Shown: positions 14,043 to 22,790 of the stretch, in pieces
Numbering within the stretch: position 1 is the stretch's first letter
Layout: every line of letters starts with the position of its first letter
From: Deltaproteobacteria bacterium RIFOXYA12_FULL_58_15
GTDB taxonomy: Bacteria > Myxococcota > XYA12-FULL-58-9
Length of the DNA stretch: 38,321 nt
Direction: 5' to 3'
Assembly (NCBI GenBank): GCA_001798605.1
Contig: MGST01000211.1
Location: 1 to 38,321, forward strand
Made by a program: the position numbers and the translations under genes
Notes under the pieces: model-generated
Seen by the model: the letters and a program-made list of their open reading frames with translations, nothing else
What the model was told of the DNA's origin: nothing
The model's database searches: none

Positions 14043-15098
14043 TCATGATTCGCTGTCTGTCCGTCTCCAGCGAGCATCCCTACCTCGGCCAAGCATCTCG
14101 AGCTTGCCCATCTTGCGCCAGCGATTCATCACTCGCCGAATCATATCGCGGCCCACACTCGGGCACAGGCGTTCAATGTCAGCAATGCCGAAAGGCTGGT
14201 CCACGGTCTCGAGCACAGACTCCACGAGGTCCGTCTTGGCACCCCGTTCTGGGCGGGATCTGCTGGCGCGCTCCTCGAATTCTCGATGCACGAGCCGAAG
14301 GGTGGACAAAAAATAGGTTAGCCAAGGCAGCAAATCGTGCTGACCCTCATGCCAGCCGGAAGAGCTTTGCTGCAAGGTGGCGTAGTACTCATCTTTGGTT
14401 TGCTCAACCACGCGCTCGATGCTGATGTAACGGCCGACCTCGAAACCATGGTGGTAGAGACACAATAGAACCAACAAACGTGAGACTCGCCCATTGCCAT
14501 CACGGAACGGATGGATGCAGCTGAAATCGAGAACGAGAGCGGCAGTTGCGACCAACGGCGTGACCTCACCTTGGTCGATGACGTGCCGGTAAGAGAGAAA
14601 AAGCTCGTCCATCGCCTTGGGTACGAGATCGGGAGCGAGTGGCTTGAATCGTACCTCACGATGACCATCAGGAAAAATCTCGATGATGTCGTTGGGCCGC
14701 GTCTTCCAAACGCCGGCATCACCCGTTGTCCCCCCCTGCGCGAGCTCATGAAGGCGAAGGCACGTCTTCGGCGACAAATCAATGTTTGCCCGGTTGCTGT
14801 GGATCCAATCCAGGGCCCGGCGGTACCCCACAATCTCTTCCTCCGGTCGGTCCCGAGGTGGCGCATCGTCGAGCACGAGAGGCCGCAGCCGATCTCGATC
14901 CACAGTCACGCCCTCTATACGGTTCGAAGATTCTGCACTCTCAATGAGCGCCGTCTCCCGCAGTGTCTTCAAGATCTGCGGCGATTGCTGCTCGTACAAC
15001 TGCTGGCGTCCCTTGGCCTCAGCCAAGGTCTCAAGCATCCAGACGACCCCCTGCGGCAGTCTGAAATCTGCGAGACGTGTGCCACGGAACGAATTCAT
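14043..15098 (-). CDS. Fic family protein (AMPylation-type transferase)
   Basis: A 351-residue Fic protein that transfers AMP or another nucleotide moiety to a target hydroxyl. The catalytic loop H-P-F-R-D-G-N-G-R-V-S-R is complete (His196 to Arg207). The inhibitory helix motif S-S-N-R-I-E-G (57-63, Glu62) lies N-terminal to the Fic core, the class II arrangement in which the Glu blocks ATP. The C-terminus (about 290-345) looks like a winged helix (I-A-D-I-E-R-L-C-P-S-V-G-R-D-M-I-R-R-V). The overall architecture is that of the common Fic/DUF4172-type stand-alone proteins, and no separate antitoxin is needed. GGAG sits 7-8 bases before ATG 15098. It converges on the broken DUF433 module. Confidence 0.93.
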   Translation of the reverse strand: MNSFRGTRLADFRLPQGVVWMLETLAEAKGRQQLYEQQSPQILKTLRETALIESAESSNRIEGVTVDRDRLRPLVLDDAPPRDRPEEEIVGYRRALDWIHSNRANIDLSPKTCLRLHELAQGGTTGDAGVWKTRPNDIIEIFPDGHREVRFKPLAPDLVPKAMDELFLSYRHVIDQGEVTPLVATAALVLDFSCIHPFRDGNGRVSRLLVLLCLYHHGFEVGRYISIERVVEQTKDEYYATLQQSSSGWHEGQHDLLPWLTYFLSTLRLVHREFEERASRSRPERGAKTDLVESVLETVDQPFGIADIERLCPSVGRDMIRRVMNRWRKMGKLEMLGRGRDARWRRTDSES

Positions 15099-15340
15099 TC
15101 ACACTCCATCATCGCAGATATCAGCCGACGAACGGTCAGCACAAACAAGTTGTTTGAGTGCCCATACTTGGCTCTGCAACGTCTGACGAAGTGGTCGCCA
15201 TTGGCCATCGAGTTGTTCGTCAAATCCCGACGATTTGCGGGACATTTGTCCTATTAAATTCGGCGACAAGCTGTAGAATGCCAGCCGCTGCTCGCTCGCC
15301 AGAACGGGCATTGTGCGGCGACATTGCTGAGGAGAATTTC

Positions 15341-17563
15341 ATGCGGAAAGAGTCTGCGTTGTGGGTTGTCATTTCTTGCTGCTTCATCGGAGCATGCGAC
15401 GGCGGCTCCACACCGGGCCCCATGGCGACGGGCGACACAGTGACAGGCGGAGGCGATGCCGGAGGAGGGGACACGGCCGATGTCGGTGATGCAAGAGGAG
15501 GGGACACGGTCGATGTCGGCGATGCTGGAGGAGGGGACACGGTCGAGCCTGGGGATAGCAACCTACTTGGTGACAACATGGCGGGGGATGACGTGGCACC
15601 GGGGGACTCCTCCATACCAGGGGATGGCCTAGCGCCGGGTGATCAGTCTGCTTGCGTCGAGGCGACTCGGCATTGCACGGATACAAACCAAGTCGCGACC
15701 TGCACGGGAGGACAACTCGTCGTCACTGAGTCCTGTCCGTTTGCCTGCGAGGCCGGCAATTGCACCGATGACGTCTCGTGCACCCCTCATGCGCTGCGCT
15801 GCAACGATGCCACCGTGGAGGTGTGCAGTGCGGCCGGCTCCTCTTGGTTGTTCGTCATGAGCTGCCCTGCGACGTGCGAGGCTGGACGCTGTGTTGACGC
15901 TTGCGTTCCGGCGACGACGCGCTGTCGGGGCGACACCTTGGAAGTGTGTGACGAAGAGGGCACGAATTGGGATGATGTTTCCACCTGCGGGTACGCATGC
16001 TCCGTGGGTTACTGCGTCGAAGGGGCGTTGGATTTGGCTTTGGACACGAGTCTGGACGGTGACCTGTACGTCGATGGCCCGGTGATCATCCGTTTTGGCA
16101 CCACGGTGACCGTTCCCTCTGGCGAGCTGAATCTCCACGCCTCGAGCATCACGGTGGAGGCGGGTGCCACTGTCGTGGTGGAAGCCACCACCATGGGTGG
16201 GCCTGGTCGCGGCGGTGCTGCTGGGGTTTGCACACCCATGTGGATTATCGGCGGCTCGGGCGGTTACGGCACGGCCGGTGCTAACAACAGCGAGACCATC
16301 CACCCCGAATGCGCGGGAGTGGGCCAGCCGTACGGGTCCGCGGAGGATGCGGTGGTGGAACGAGGCTCCCAAGGTGGCGTGTCAGACGCGGTGCGTGGTG
16401 GCTATGGCGGCGGCGTCTTGCGGTTCTACGCCGACACCATTGAGATCGCTGGGGAGGTTTACGTCGATGGTGCCGATGGCCTGCCTGATGGCGAGCAGGG
16501 CAGCGGCGCTGGCTCGGGTGGTGGCGCACTGCTTATGGCACCCATAGTTGAAGTGAGCGGTACCATCTCGACCCAAGGTGGCATGGCCCATGGTACCTGT
16601 TGTGGCTACCCGACCAGCTACACGCCGGCGGGAGACGGACGTGTCAAGCTGTTGGCGCAAACCCTGACTCTCACAGGCTCAACGGTGGGGGTGCTGACCC
16701 AAGGGCTGTTGCCGCCGACACGCATCTACTCATCAACGCACCCCGATCCCACCTATGTTTACAACGACGGCGCGCCTTGGACGACCGTGAGCTGGGAACG
16801 ACCGTTCGCGCCGGTGCTCGGGTATTACTGGGATATCAACGCTGTTCCAGGGCCCGCAAACGGCGTCTTCGTGGGGGTTGAGCAGGCGCAAATTGCCCTG
16901 GAGGATTTGAGCCACGGCAACAACGTTTTCCGCGTCGTCAGTGTGGACATCGACTCCACGGTGGGCGCGATCGACAACCGCTTCGTTATTCAGATTAACA
17001 CCACGCCACCGTCCTTGAGCTCGGCGAGTCATCCCAATCCGGGCACCTGGTACGACAACAACGACGTCATGGTTAGCTGGACGGCGCCAGGGGGCGAGGA
17101 TAGCTATCGCGGCTACCACTATGTGATCGACCATTTCGGCATAACCGCCGTTGGGCAAGACAGCATCTTCGTCCCTGCCGATCAGCTCCAGGTCATGCTG
17201 GCGGATCTCGACCCGGGCATTTGGGCAGTACACATGACCTCCGAGGACCTCGTCGGTTATCGGACCCGTGCAGCGAGGCACCTACTATTCCGGGTGGGTG
17301 TTGAGCCCGCGGTGGGCGCAATCAATGGTAGAGTCGAAGATGAATCTACCACGGCGCTGGAAGGGGTGCGCGTCACGATCAACCGTGAACTCTTCGGTGT
17401 GCAAACCACCGGGAGCCCGGGCGGCTTCAACTTCCAAGACATTCCAGTGGGTAGCTGGGAGCTCACCGTCAGCAAGGACGGCTTCGCCAGCCAAGCTCAG
17501 ACGGTGACCGTGGCAGAGGGGGTGGGAACAAACTTAGTGATCACTCTGTTGGGTGAGCCATAG
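15341..17563 (+). CDS. large lipoprotein with Gly-rich middle and carboxypeptidase-regulatory-like end
   Basis: A 740-residue lipoprotein starting at ATG 15341 (GAGGAG at 15329-15334). The signal ends in F-I-G-A-C (Cys19). Residues about 30-95 are a Gly/Asp/Thr linker containing the 11-residue repeat G-D-T-V-D-V-G-D-A-G-G. About 105-225 are three Cys modules of the type C-x-G-x-T-x-x-V-C. About 230-455 form a Gly-rich, strand-rich region (H-A-S-S-I-T-V-E-A-G-A-T-V) suggestive of a beta-helix. About 470-650 contain two Ig/Fn3-like modules, and about 657-740 a carboxypeptidase-D regulatory-like module (I-N-G-R-V-E-D ... L-E-G-V-R-V-T-I-N). No catalytic motif. Probably a cell-surface adhesive or structural protein. 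Confidence 0.85.
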   Translation: MRKESALWVVISCCFIGACDGGSTPGPMATGDTVTGGGDAGGGDTADVGDARGGDTVDVGDAGGGDTVEPGDSNLLGDNMAGDDVAPGDSSIPGDGLAPGDQSACVEATRHCTDTNQVATCTGGQLVVTESCPFACEAGNCTDDVSCTPHALRCNDATVEVCSAAGSSWLFVMSCPATCEAGRCVDACVPATTRCRGDTLEVCDEEGTNWDDVSTCGYACSVGYCVEGALDLALDTSLDGDLYVDGPVIIRFGTTVTVPSGELNLHASSITVEAGATVVVEATTMGGPGRGGAAGVCTPMWIIGGSGGYGTAGANNSETIHPECAGVGQPYGSAEDAVVERGSQGGVSDAVRGGYGGGVLRFYADTIEIAGEVYVDGADGLPDGEQGSGAGSGGGALLMAPIVEVSGTISTQGGMAHGTCCGYPTSYTPAGDGRVKLLAQTLTLTGSTVGVLTQGLLPPTRIYSSTHPDPTYVYNDGAPWTTVSWERPFAPVLGYYWDINAVPGPANGVFVGVEQAQIALEDLSHGNNVFRVVSVDIDSTVGAIDNRFVIQINTTPPSLSSASHPNPGTWYDNNDVMVSWTAPGGEDSYRGYHYVIDHFGITAVGQDSIFVPADQLQVMLADLDPGIWAVHMTSEDLVGYRTRAARHLLFRVGVEPAVGAINGRVEDESTTALEGVRVTINRELFGVQTTGSPGGFNFQDIPVGSWELTVSKDGFASQAQTVTVAEGVGTNLVITLLGEP
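15461..15559. repeat. three tandem copies of a 33-base unit
   Basis: Units at 15461-15493, 15494-15526 and 15527-15559 each begin (g/a)gaggaggggacacgg and encode G-G-G-D-T-(A/V)-D-V-G-D-A; the third diverges at its end. In-frame length changes here would lengthen or shorten the linker that lifts the lipoprotein from the membrane. Confidence 0.8.
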
Positions 17564-17634
17564 TCGTTGACCCCTGGAGGCGGGGATCGATATAGAAGAT
17601 GGGAAGATCGACCAGGAGGGGAGTTTGAGCCGAA

Positions 17635-19017
17635 ATGGGCACCGCGATCGACAAGGTTGACTACTATCTGCGGCGCTTCGCTGGCGGTGCTGAGGCCATC
17701 GGTTCCATCCCCGAGGGCGAGATCGACCGTGCCCTCAAGTTTCTCAAGGACAACGGCGTTGAGGTTTCAAAAGCTCAAGTCAAGGCTCGCATCCGTCACT
17801 CGGCCAAGATCGCCCACCAACAAGAGGAGCAAGGCAAAACCGCACTGATTGTTGGCCTGGGTGGCAAAGGCGACGAAGATGCAGGGTCGGCGTCAAGACG
17901 ACATAAGTTGGCTGGCAGCATATCCAGCGGTGTTTTCAACCTGCCAACCACTGTGTTGACCACTCCACCGGAACGGGAGCCCGAAAAAGTAGTGCTCAAT
18001 GAATACTGGTACAGCGCGGAACAGCCGATGGTTAGGCAGAGGTACTGGCAGGGGAAGAGGGTGAGCATCAACCCAGGTCATCAACCAGACTTGGCAGACA
18101 TCGCTAACCTGGTTGGGGGGACAGAAAGAACCTTCGGCCAAATCACGGTTCTCATCTCCGAGTCGCTAATCCATTATTTTGTGAAGGGCCGCGAAGCCGC
18201 ATTGCTCTGTCTCTCCCATGAGCACGGGAAGATCTACGAAGTGCATGCTTTGGCCCCGGCCGACACGATTGCCACACACCTGACCTTGAACGGTTCAGAC
18301 GAGCTTCCCCTGCGTGAGGATCTCCGCCGTTGGCTCAACCTACCGGGGATATCCAGCGACATGATCCTGGCGGAAAAATACCGAATGAACGCCCAAGAGG
18401 AAGAGAACCGCAGGGTGGCGGAACTAAGAACCAAAGCTGGCCGCCGTGTAGTCGACTCGCAAACCGGTCAACTCGTACCGACAACAGCGACGCGCAATGA
18501 CGTTCCCGACGTTGCCGACGCCAAGGAAGTTCCCCAAGGCCATTACGGCATCGTCAGATTTGGGGAACGCAAACACAGTCACATCAAGACTTGCGGATTG
18601 GGGCCGTGTGTTGGCGTGACACTGTACGACCCGACAACAAGAACCGGTTGTATCGCCCATGATGATGCTGGAAAGAACATGGAGGCATCGTTGTGGAGGA
18701 TACTCGCAGATTTCCAAAAGGCCGGTGCCAACATCGACAAACTCGAAGCACGGGTGATCGGCGGAGAAACCTCCGGTACAGTTGAAGGCCCCTCAGAACT
18801 GGTGGTCTTGGATGTGCTGAGAGCCCTTGAGCGGCAGGGGATATCGATCGTGGAAATGGACATTCTCGGAGATCAGCCGCGCTCAATCATCATGGACGTC
18901 GAAACGGGCGCGGTATCTGACTTCACCTTCCGATCGGGTCAGATGTCGGAACTTGAAGAACAGTTGGCATCCTTGTCCACGCGCTTCACCCTGAACAAAG
19001 TGCTTCTCCCCGCCTGA
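17635..19017 (+). CDS. protein with a C-terminal CheD-like deamidase domain and a novel N-terminal half
   Basis: A 460-residue protein without a signal peptide. From about 300 to the end it reads as CheD: H-I-K-T-C-G-L-G-P-C-V-G-V-T-L-Y-D, then G-C-I-A-H-D-D, then A-R-V-I-G-G-E-T, and V-E-M-D-I-L-G-D-Q-P-R-S-I-I-M-D-V-E-T-G. The proposed CheD triad is present with the same spacing as in Thermotoga CheD (Thr21, Cys27, His44): Thr319, Cys325, His342. CheD removes the amide from receptor Gln residues. The N-terminal 300 residues have a helical start (I-D-K-V-D-Y-Y-L-R-R-F) and no motif I know. No chemotaxis gene is in the window, so the substrate is unknown. The start is ATG 17635, with AGGAGGGG rather far upstream (about 14 bases). 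Confidence 0.78.
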   Translation: MGTAIDKVDYYLRRFAGGAEAIGSIPEGEIDRALKFLKDNGVEVSKAQVKARIRHSAKIAHQQEEQGKTALIVGLGGKGDEDAGSASRRHKLAGSISSGVFNLPTTVLTTPPEREPEKVVLNEYWYSAEQPMVRQRYWQGKRVSINPGHQPDLADIANLVGGTERTFGQITVLISESLIHYFVKGREAALLCLSHEHGKIYEVHALAPADTIATHLTLNGSDELPLREDLRRWLNLPGISSDMILAEKYRMNAQEEENRRVAELRTKAGRRVVDSQTGQLVPTTATRNDVPDVADAKEVPQGHYGIVRFGERKHSHIKTCGLGPCVGVTLYDPTTRTGCIAHDDAGKNMEASLWRILADFQKAGANIDKLEARVIGGETSGTVEGPSELVVLDVLRALERQGISIVEMDILGDQPRSIIMDVETGAVSDFTFRSGQMSELEEQLASLSTRFTLNKVLLPA

Positions 19018-19064
19018 CAATCAGTTTGTCAGCAGTTGGTCGCGGCCAGTTGCCTGTGGCCACA

Positions 19065-22000
19065 CTACGGAACGATCCACCGAAGCTGCCATTCGCTAGA
19101 ACACTCCGCCGCGGCGTAGAGAATCGAGCCATTCTGGGAGTAGAACGGCTTGCCCAGTGTCGATGGGTCACACGCTACCAGTGCCACGGTGGCGTTGACT
19201 TCAAAGCTCGAGAGGTCGATCCACTCGAGTGAGTCTTGCTTTTGTACAACGAGCTCGGTGCCCGAGAGAGCAACCGCGGGAAAGCTTCTGTTTCTGTTGT
19301 CGTTGCTGTTGTTGTCGAAGGGCGAGGGCAGCAATCCGTTTGTCGAGTGCACCATGTAGTCCGTGTCGACGACGACGACGGTGTTCAATGAACAGTATGC
19401 GACGTATTTGTGCGCCTCGGGGGCGAGGACCGCCGAACAATAGTCGCCAAGATCGTCGACCTCCTCGAGGTTGTGCAACAATCCTTCCCGGGGATCGTAG
19501 GCAAGCTTGTGCAAGCTGTACCATCCGTAGACGAAGAGCTGCCGGGCTTTGGCATCGTAGTGCATCGTACCGCCCTGAAAACCACGATAGGGTGTTGTGT
19601 GCCGCACCTCCCCCGTCGCGAGGTCGACGGTCTGCAACACAGCTTGCCCCATTCCGTGTTCACCGGGGAGCAGTCGAAAGACATCGACGAAGAGCTCGCC
19701 GGGCTCCCCAAGGGCCATGTTCTCAGCGTCACCCGCCAATGCGACAGAGGTGGCCTGCCACGCGGTGAGGCCGACGCGACCAACGAGAGCCACGAGATGA
19801 ACGAGGCTTTCGGTGCGCACCACCACGGTTCCGGTGCGTTGATCGACGCTGATCTGACGGACGTCTTCGGTAAACGACAAACTATGGAGCTCGGTCTCGG
19901 TGGCGACATCGAAATGGACGATGCTGTTGTTTTGCGACGCGGGGACAAAGACGATCTCGCTGCCACACAAACCGACGAAATCCCTGCCCGACAAGGTGAC
20001 TGAGCCCGTGGTCGCTAACGCTCCCGCCCCCGTGGTCGAGCAATCCAAGATTGGGGCTGGGGCCAGAACACAATGGCCGGCGGCACTGCACTCTCCTGTG
20101 CTGCAATCACCGCAAACAACTTGTCGTTTGTGTCCACACGTGTCCGTTGTCAACCAGGTGCCACAGGAGAAGCCGCCCCCGAGGCACAGCTCATTTGCGG
20201 TCTCTGGGATGCACGGCTCTGCCGGATGCTGACGAAATCGGAGCTGCCCGCGTCCCAAGAGCCAGGTGCCCAAAGAGGTGTGGGCAATGTCCCTGATCTG
20301 GGCACCTGCGGCGTGTCGCTGTAGCTCCCACCCATGGCCGTCGAAATACATGAGGGTGGAATTGTTGCCGGAGTATTGCGACGCGGCCCAGAGTGTGCCC
20401 GGCGCTCCCGGCACCATCATGTCACCAAAGGACAAACCGGGAGAGGGGTGGCCGGTAAAATGGGTGCCGTCCCAGTGAATGAAGCTGCCAATGTCGCCAT
20501 GGAACCAAACGTCGTCTTCGGCGAACACCCAAACACTCGTCAGGGCAGAGCCTGCCCAACCATGGCCGTAAAGCGTATTCCAGGTATCGCCATCGTAACG
20601 CATGATCGACGTGTAGGTATCTCTGACTCCCCATAGAGACTCGGCAGACAGTCCGTGTAAGCCGGAGACGTAACCTACGTTGGGGACGACCTCGAGACTT
20701 GTTCCATCCCAATGATGCAGGGGCTCAACAAGGACGTAGACGTCCTCGGGGCTCAACCCCCACAGCTTCGCGCCGTAGATTGGGTCATCCAAGGTTCCCT
20801 GCCAAAGGACCTGCCACCCTGAGCCATTCCAACGCAGAAGCTGCTCTTCAAAGGACGGTGTCAAACCAAGGGCCATCAGCTCACTGCCAATCCATTCGAG
20901 ATTGGTGATCGCCACTTCGTGTTGCCAGAAGGTCCAGGTACCATCGGCAAAGCGGGCGGTCTGATCACCTGCCGCCCACAAACTGCCATCCGGGCCTGCC
21001 GCGAGATTCTCGAGATGATGAAATCTCTGATCAAAGCCCGAGAGCTGCAGCCACGCGCTCGCGTCTTCGCTGTCACTGTCGTCGAGCTTGCTGACAAAAC
21101 CGCAATCCCCACCGACCCAGGTGGTCCCAAGATTGTCCTCGAAGAGCTTGGCACCATCGCAGGGAAGCTCGAGCTCCGATTGCCAGGAGCCATCCACCTG
21201 TCGTTGTAGGTCGCGGTCGTTGAGACGCCAGAGGGAACCATCCCGTGATGCCCAGACGTGGTCGCCATCTTCGTGTGATGTCGCAGCCGGACGCCAGTAG
21301 CCGTCATCGCCTCGCAGTAGCAGTTCTCCCCACAACGTCGCAGCCCAGAAAACACCCGCGGCGGTGACCGACATCGCCGTCAAGCTGGGATTGCCGACAT
21401 CGCCGGAATAGGGCCCATACTCCTCGACCCAATTGCTGCCATTCCAACAGTTAAAACGGTCGGTGGTGGCAGCGACGCAGAAGTTGTCGGCATCGATTCC
21501 GGCAATGAGTCCGCTCGCCCAAACGTCGTCGGGTGCGGACCAACTGTCGCCGTCGAAATGGAGAAAGACTCCGTCACCGGCGGCGTAAACATTGTCAGCT
21601 GCCGAACCCCACACGCTGTGCAAGTCTCGCTGGTAGAGCATCGGCCAGCGCTGCCAGAGGCTGCCATCAAAGTGCAGTATCAACCCTGCCTTGCCCACCG
21701 CCCATATGTCGTTGGCGGCGGAGCCCCACATTGCGTAGACCTCCTCGTAGAAGTCGAGATAGAACGCCGACCAGCTCGTACCATTATAATGGTAGAGACC
21801 TCCATCCTCAGCGGCCACCCACAAGATCTCACCATCGCTCCACAGCGCCCAGAGTGCACCACCGAATGGTTGCGGGACAACGGGACACCAACCGTCTACG
21901 GTGCAGAGGTCGCGGCTGATCGTCGGGCCATCGCGACAGCTATGGGAGTCTTGGCACACTCCGGATTCACAGGGCTCTGCTTCACCCCAACTCCAACAGC

Positions 22001-22412
22001 CGAGAGCGTCCAGGGTGCAGGTTGAAAGACTCCCCGCGGCACATTGGGTCTGGGTGTTCGAGTCACATGGATTGTTGCAGCCAAGGCACGCCCCAAGAAT
22101 GTCATCGCAGCCATTGACACAAAGGGCAGGGGTTTGTGTGTAGACGCACTCTCCAGCCTTACATCCTGCGACCTCGCTGACGACGAGATAGTCGCCGTCA
22201 CATGAAACCGCTGGCGCCTGGCACGGACCGCAGTCACCCATGGCCACACAGACGAGGTCTTCGGGGTCGTTGGAACGCCAGGCGTAACCTTCCTCGCAAC
22301 GCGCATCCCCGTCTTGGAGGACGCAGTGGTTCTTGGCCAGACATGGGCTCGATTCCTTCGATGCGCAGGCGGTGGCAAAGACAATGAGGAGCGTGATCAA
22401 ACTCTTCAACAT
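19065..22412 (-). CDS. giant lipoprotein with two beta-propeller regions
   Basis: A 1115-residue lipoprotein. The start is ATG 22412 (GAGGCG 4 bases upstream), with a signal ending F-A-T-A-C; an open frame upstream adds 40 residues without family character. Residues about 20-190 are Cys-rich (C-N-N-P-C-D-S-N-T-Q-T-Q-C-A-A-G). About 190-740 carry repeated units like W-G-S-A-A-N-D-I-W-A-V-G-K-A-G-L-I-L-H-F-D-G, a Kelch/BNR-style propeller common in Myxococcota surface proteins. A short Cys island follows (C-G-T-W-L-T-T-D-T-C-G-H-K). About 790-1115 resemble a YVTN/PQQ-type propeller (V-H-F-D-V-A-T-E-T-E-L, V-D-L-A-T-G-E-V). It faces the CheD-domain gene convergently across 47 bases that hold only a weak hairpin (GGCCA/TGGCC). 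Confidence 0.85.
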   Translation of the reverse strand: MLKSLITLLIVFATACASKESSPCLAKNHCVLQDGDARCEEGYAWRSNDPEDLVCVAMGDCGPCQAPAVSCDGDYLVVSEVAGCKAGECVYTQTPALCVNGCDDILGACLGCNNPCDSNTQTQCAAGSLSTCTLDALGCWSWGEAEPCESGVCQDSHSCRDGPTISRDLCTVDGWCPVVPQPFGGALWALWSDGEILWVAAEDGGLYHYNGTSWSAFYLDFYEEVYAMWGSAANDIWAVGKAGLILHFDGSLWQRWPMLYQRDLHSVWGSAADNVYAAGDGVFLHFDGDSWSAPDDVWASGLIAGIDADNFCVAATTDRFNCWNGSNWVEEYGPYSGDVGNPSLTAMSVTAAGVFWAATLWGELLLRGDDGYWRPAATSHEDGDHVWASRDGSLWRLNDRDLQRQVDGSWQSELELPCDGAKLFEDNLGTTWVGGDCGFVSKLDDSDSEDASAWLQLSGFDQRFHHLENLAAGPDGSLWAAGDQTARFADGTWTFWQHEVAITNLEWIGSELMALGLTPSFEEQLLRWNGSGWQVLWQGTLDDPIYGAKLWGLSPEDVYVLVEPLHHWDGTSLEVVPNVGYVSGLHGLSAESLWGVRDTYTSIMRYDGDTWNTLYGHGWAGSALTSVWVFAEDDVWFHGDIGSFIHWDGTHFTGHPSPGLSFGDMMVPGAPGTLWAASQYSGNNSTLMYFDGHGWELQRHAAGAQIRDIAHTSLGTWLLGRGQLRFRQHPAEPCIPETANELCLGGGFSCGTWLTTDTCGHKRQVVCGDCSTGECSAAGHCVLAPAPILDCSTTGAGALATTGSVTLSGRDFVGLCGSEIVFVPASQNNSIVHFDVATETELHSLSFTEDVRQISVDQRTGTVVVRTESLVHLVALVGRVGLTAWQATSVALAGDAENMALGEPGELFVDVFRLLPGEHGMGQAVLQTVDLATGEVRHTTPYRGFQGGTMHYDAKARQLFVYGWYSLHKLAYDPREGLLHNLEEVDDLGDYCSAVLAPEAHKYVAYCSLNTVVVVDTDYMVHSTNGLLPSPFDNNSNDNRNRSFPAVALSGTELVVQKQDSLEWIDLSSFEVNATVALVACDPSTLGKPFYSQNGSILYAAAECSSEWQLRWIVP

Positions 22413-22609
22413 GGACGCCTCGATGTTCCGGCTTGCTGTTGTGGAACCGAAAGGACGGTACCGCAGCGGGGTGCCAGAGAAAACCACATCTGTCGGCTTG
22501 GTCACTATTTGTCGAAGCCTTCCAGCAAACACTCACCACTCGAGCGCGCCGAGCTCGAGCGTGCCGAGCTTGACACCCCCGAGAGCCGCATGAACAATGG
22601 GTCCTGTGC

Positions 22610-22780
22610 TTGCTGGGCACGATAGGCGCGATAATCCTGGCACCCGTCGCCGTAGCCGGGGCCGGGGCCGAAGAGGGGTCGAACACGATGACTTTTTCAA
22701 TCACTTCATCCGAAGGCCACATTCTCGCCAAGGTTGAGTTGATCGGGACCTATCAGAAGAAGGCTATAGCCAATCGGTAA
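22610..22780 (+). CDS. possible small secreted peptide
   Basis: From TTG 22610 the frame gives 56 residues: L-L-G-T-I-G-A-I-I-L-A-P-V-A-V-A-G-A-G-A looks like a signal or membrane helix, followed by E-E-G-S-N-T-M-T-F-S-I-T-S-S-E-G-H-I-L-A. It fills most of the gap between two divergent genes. A better start, ATG 22590, is in another frame and would need a one-base shift within M-N-N-G. It has no ribosome site. It may be real, a remnant or chance. Confidence 0.25.
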   Translation: MLGTIGAIILAPVAVAGAGAEEGSNTMTFSITSSEGHILAKVELIGTYQKKAIANR

Positions 22781-22790
22781 GTCCAGACAG

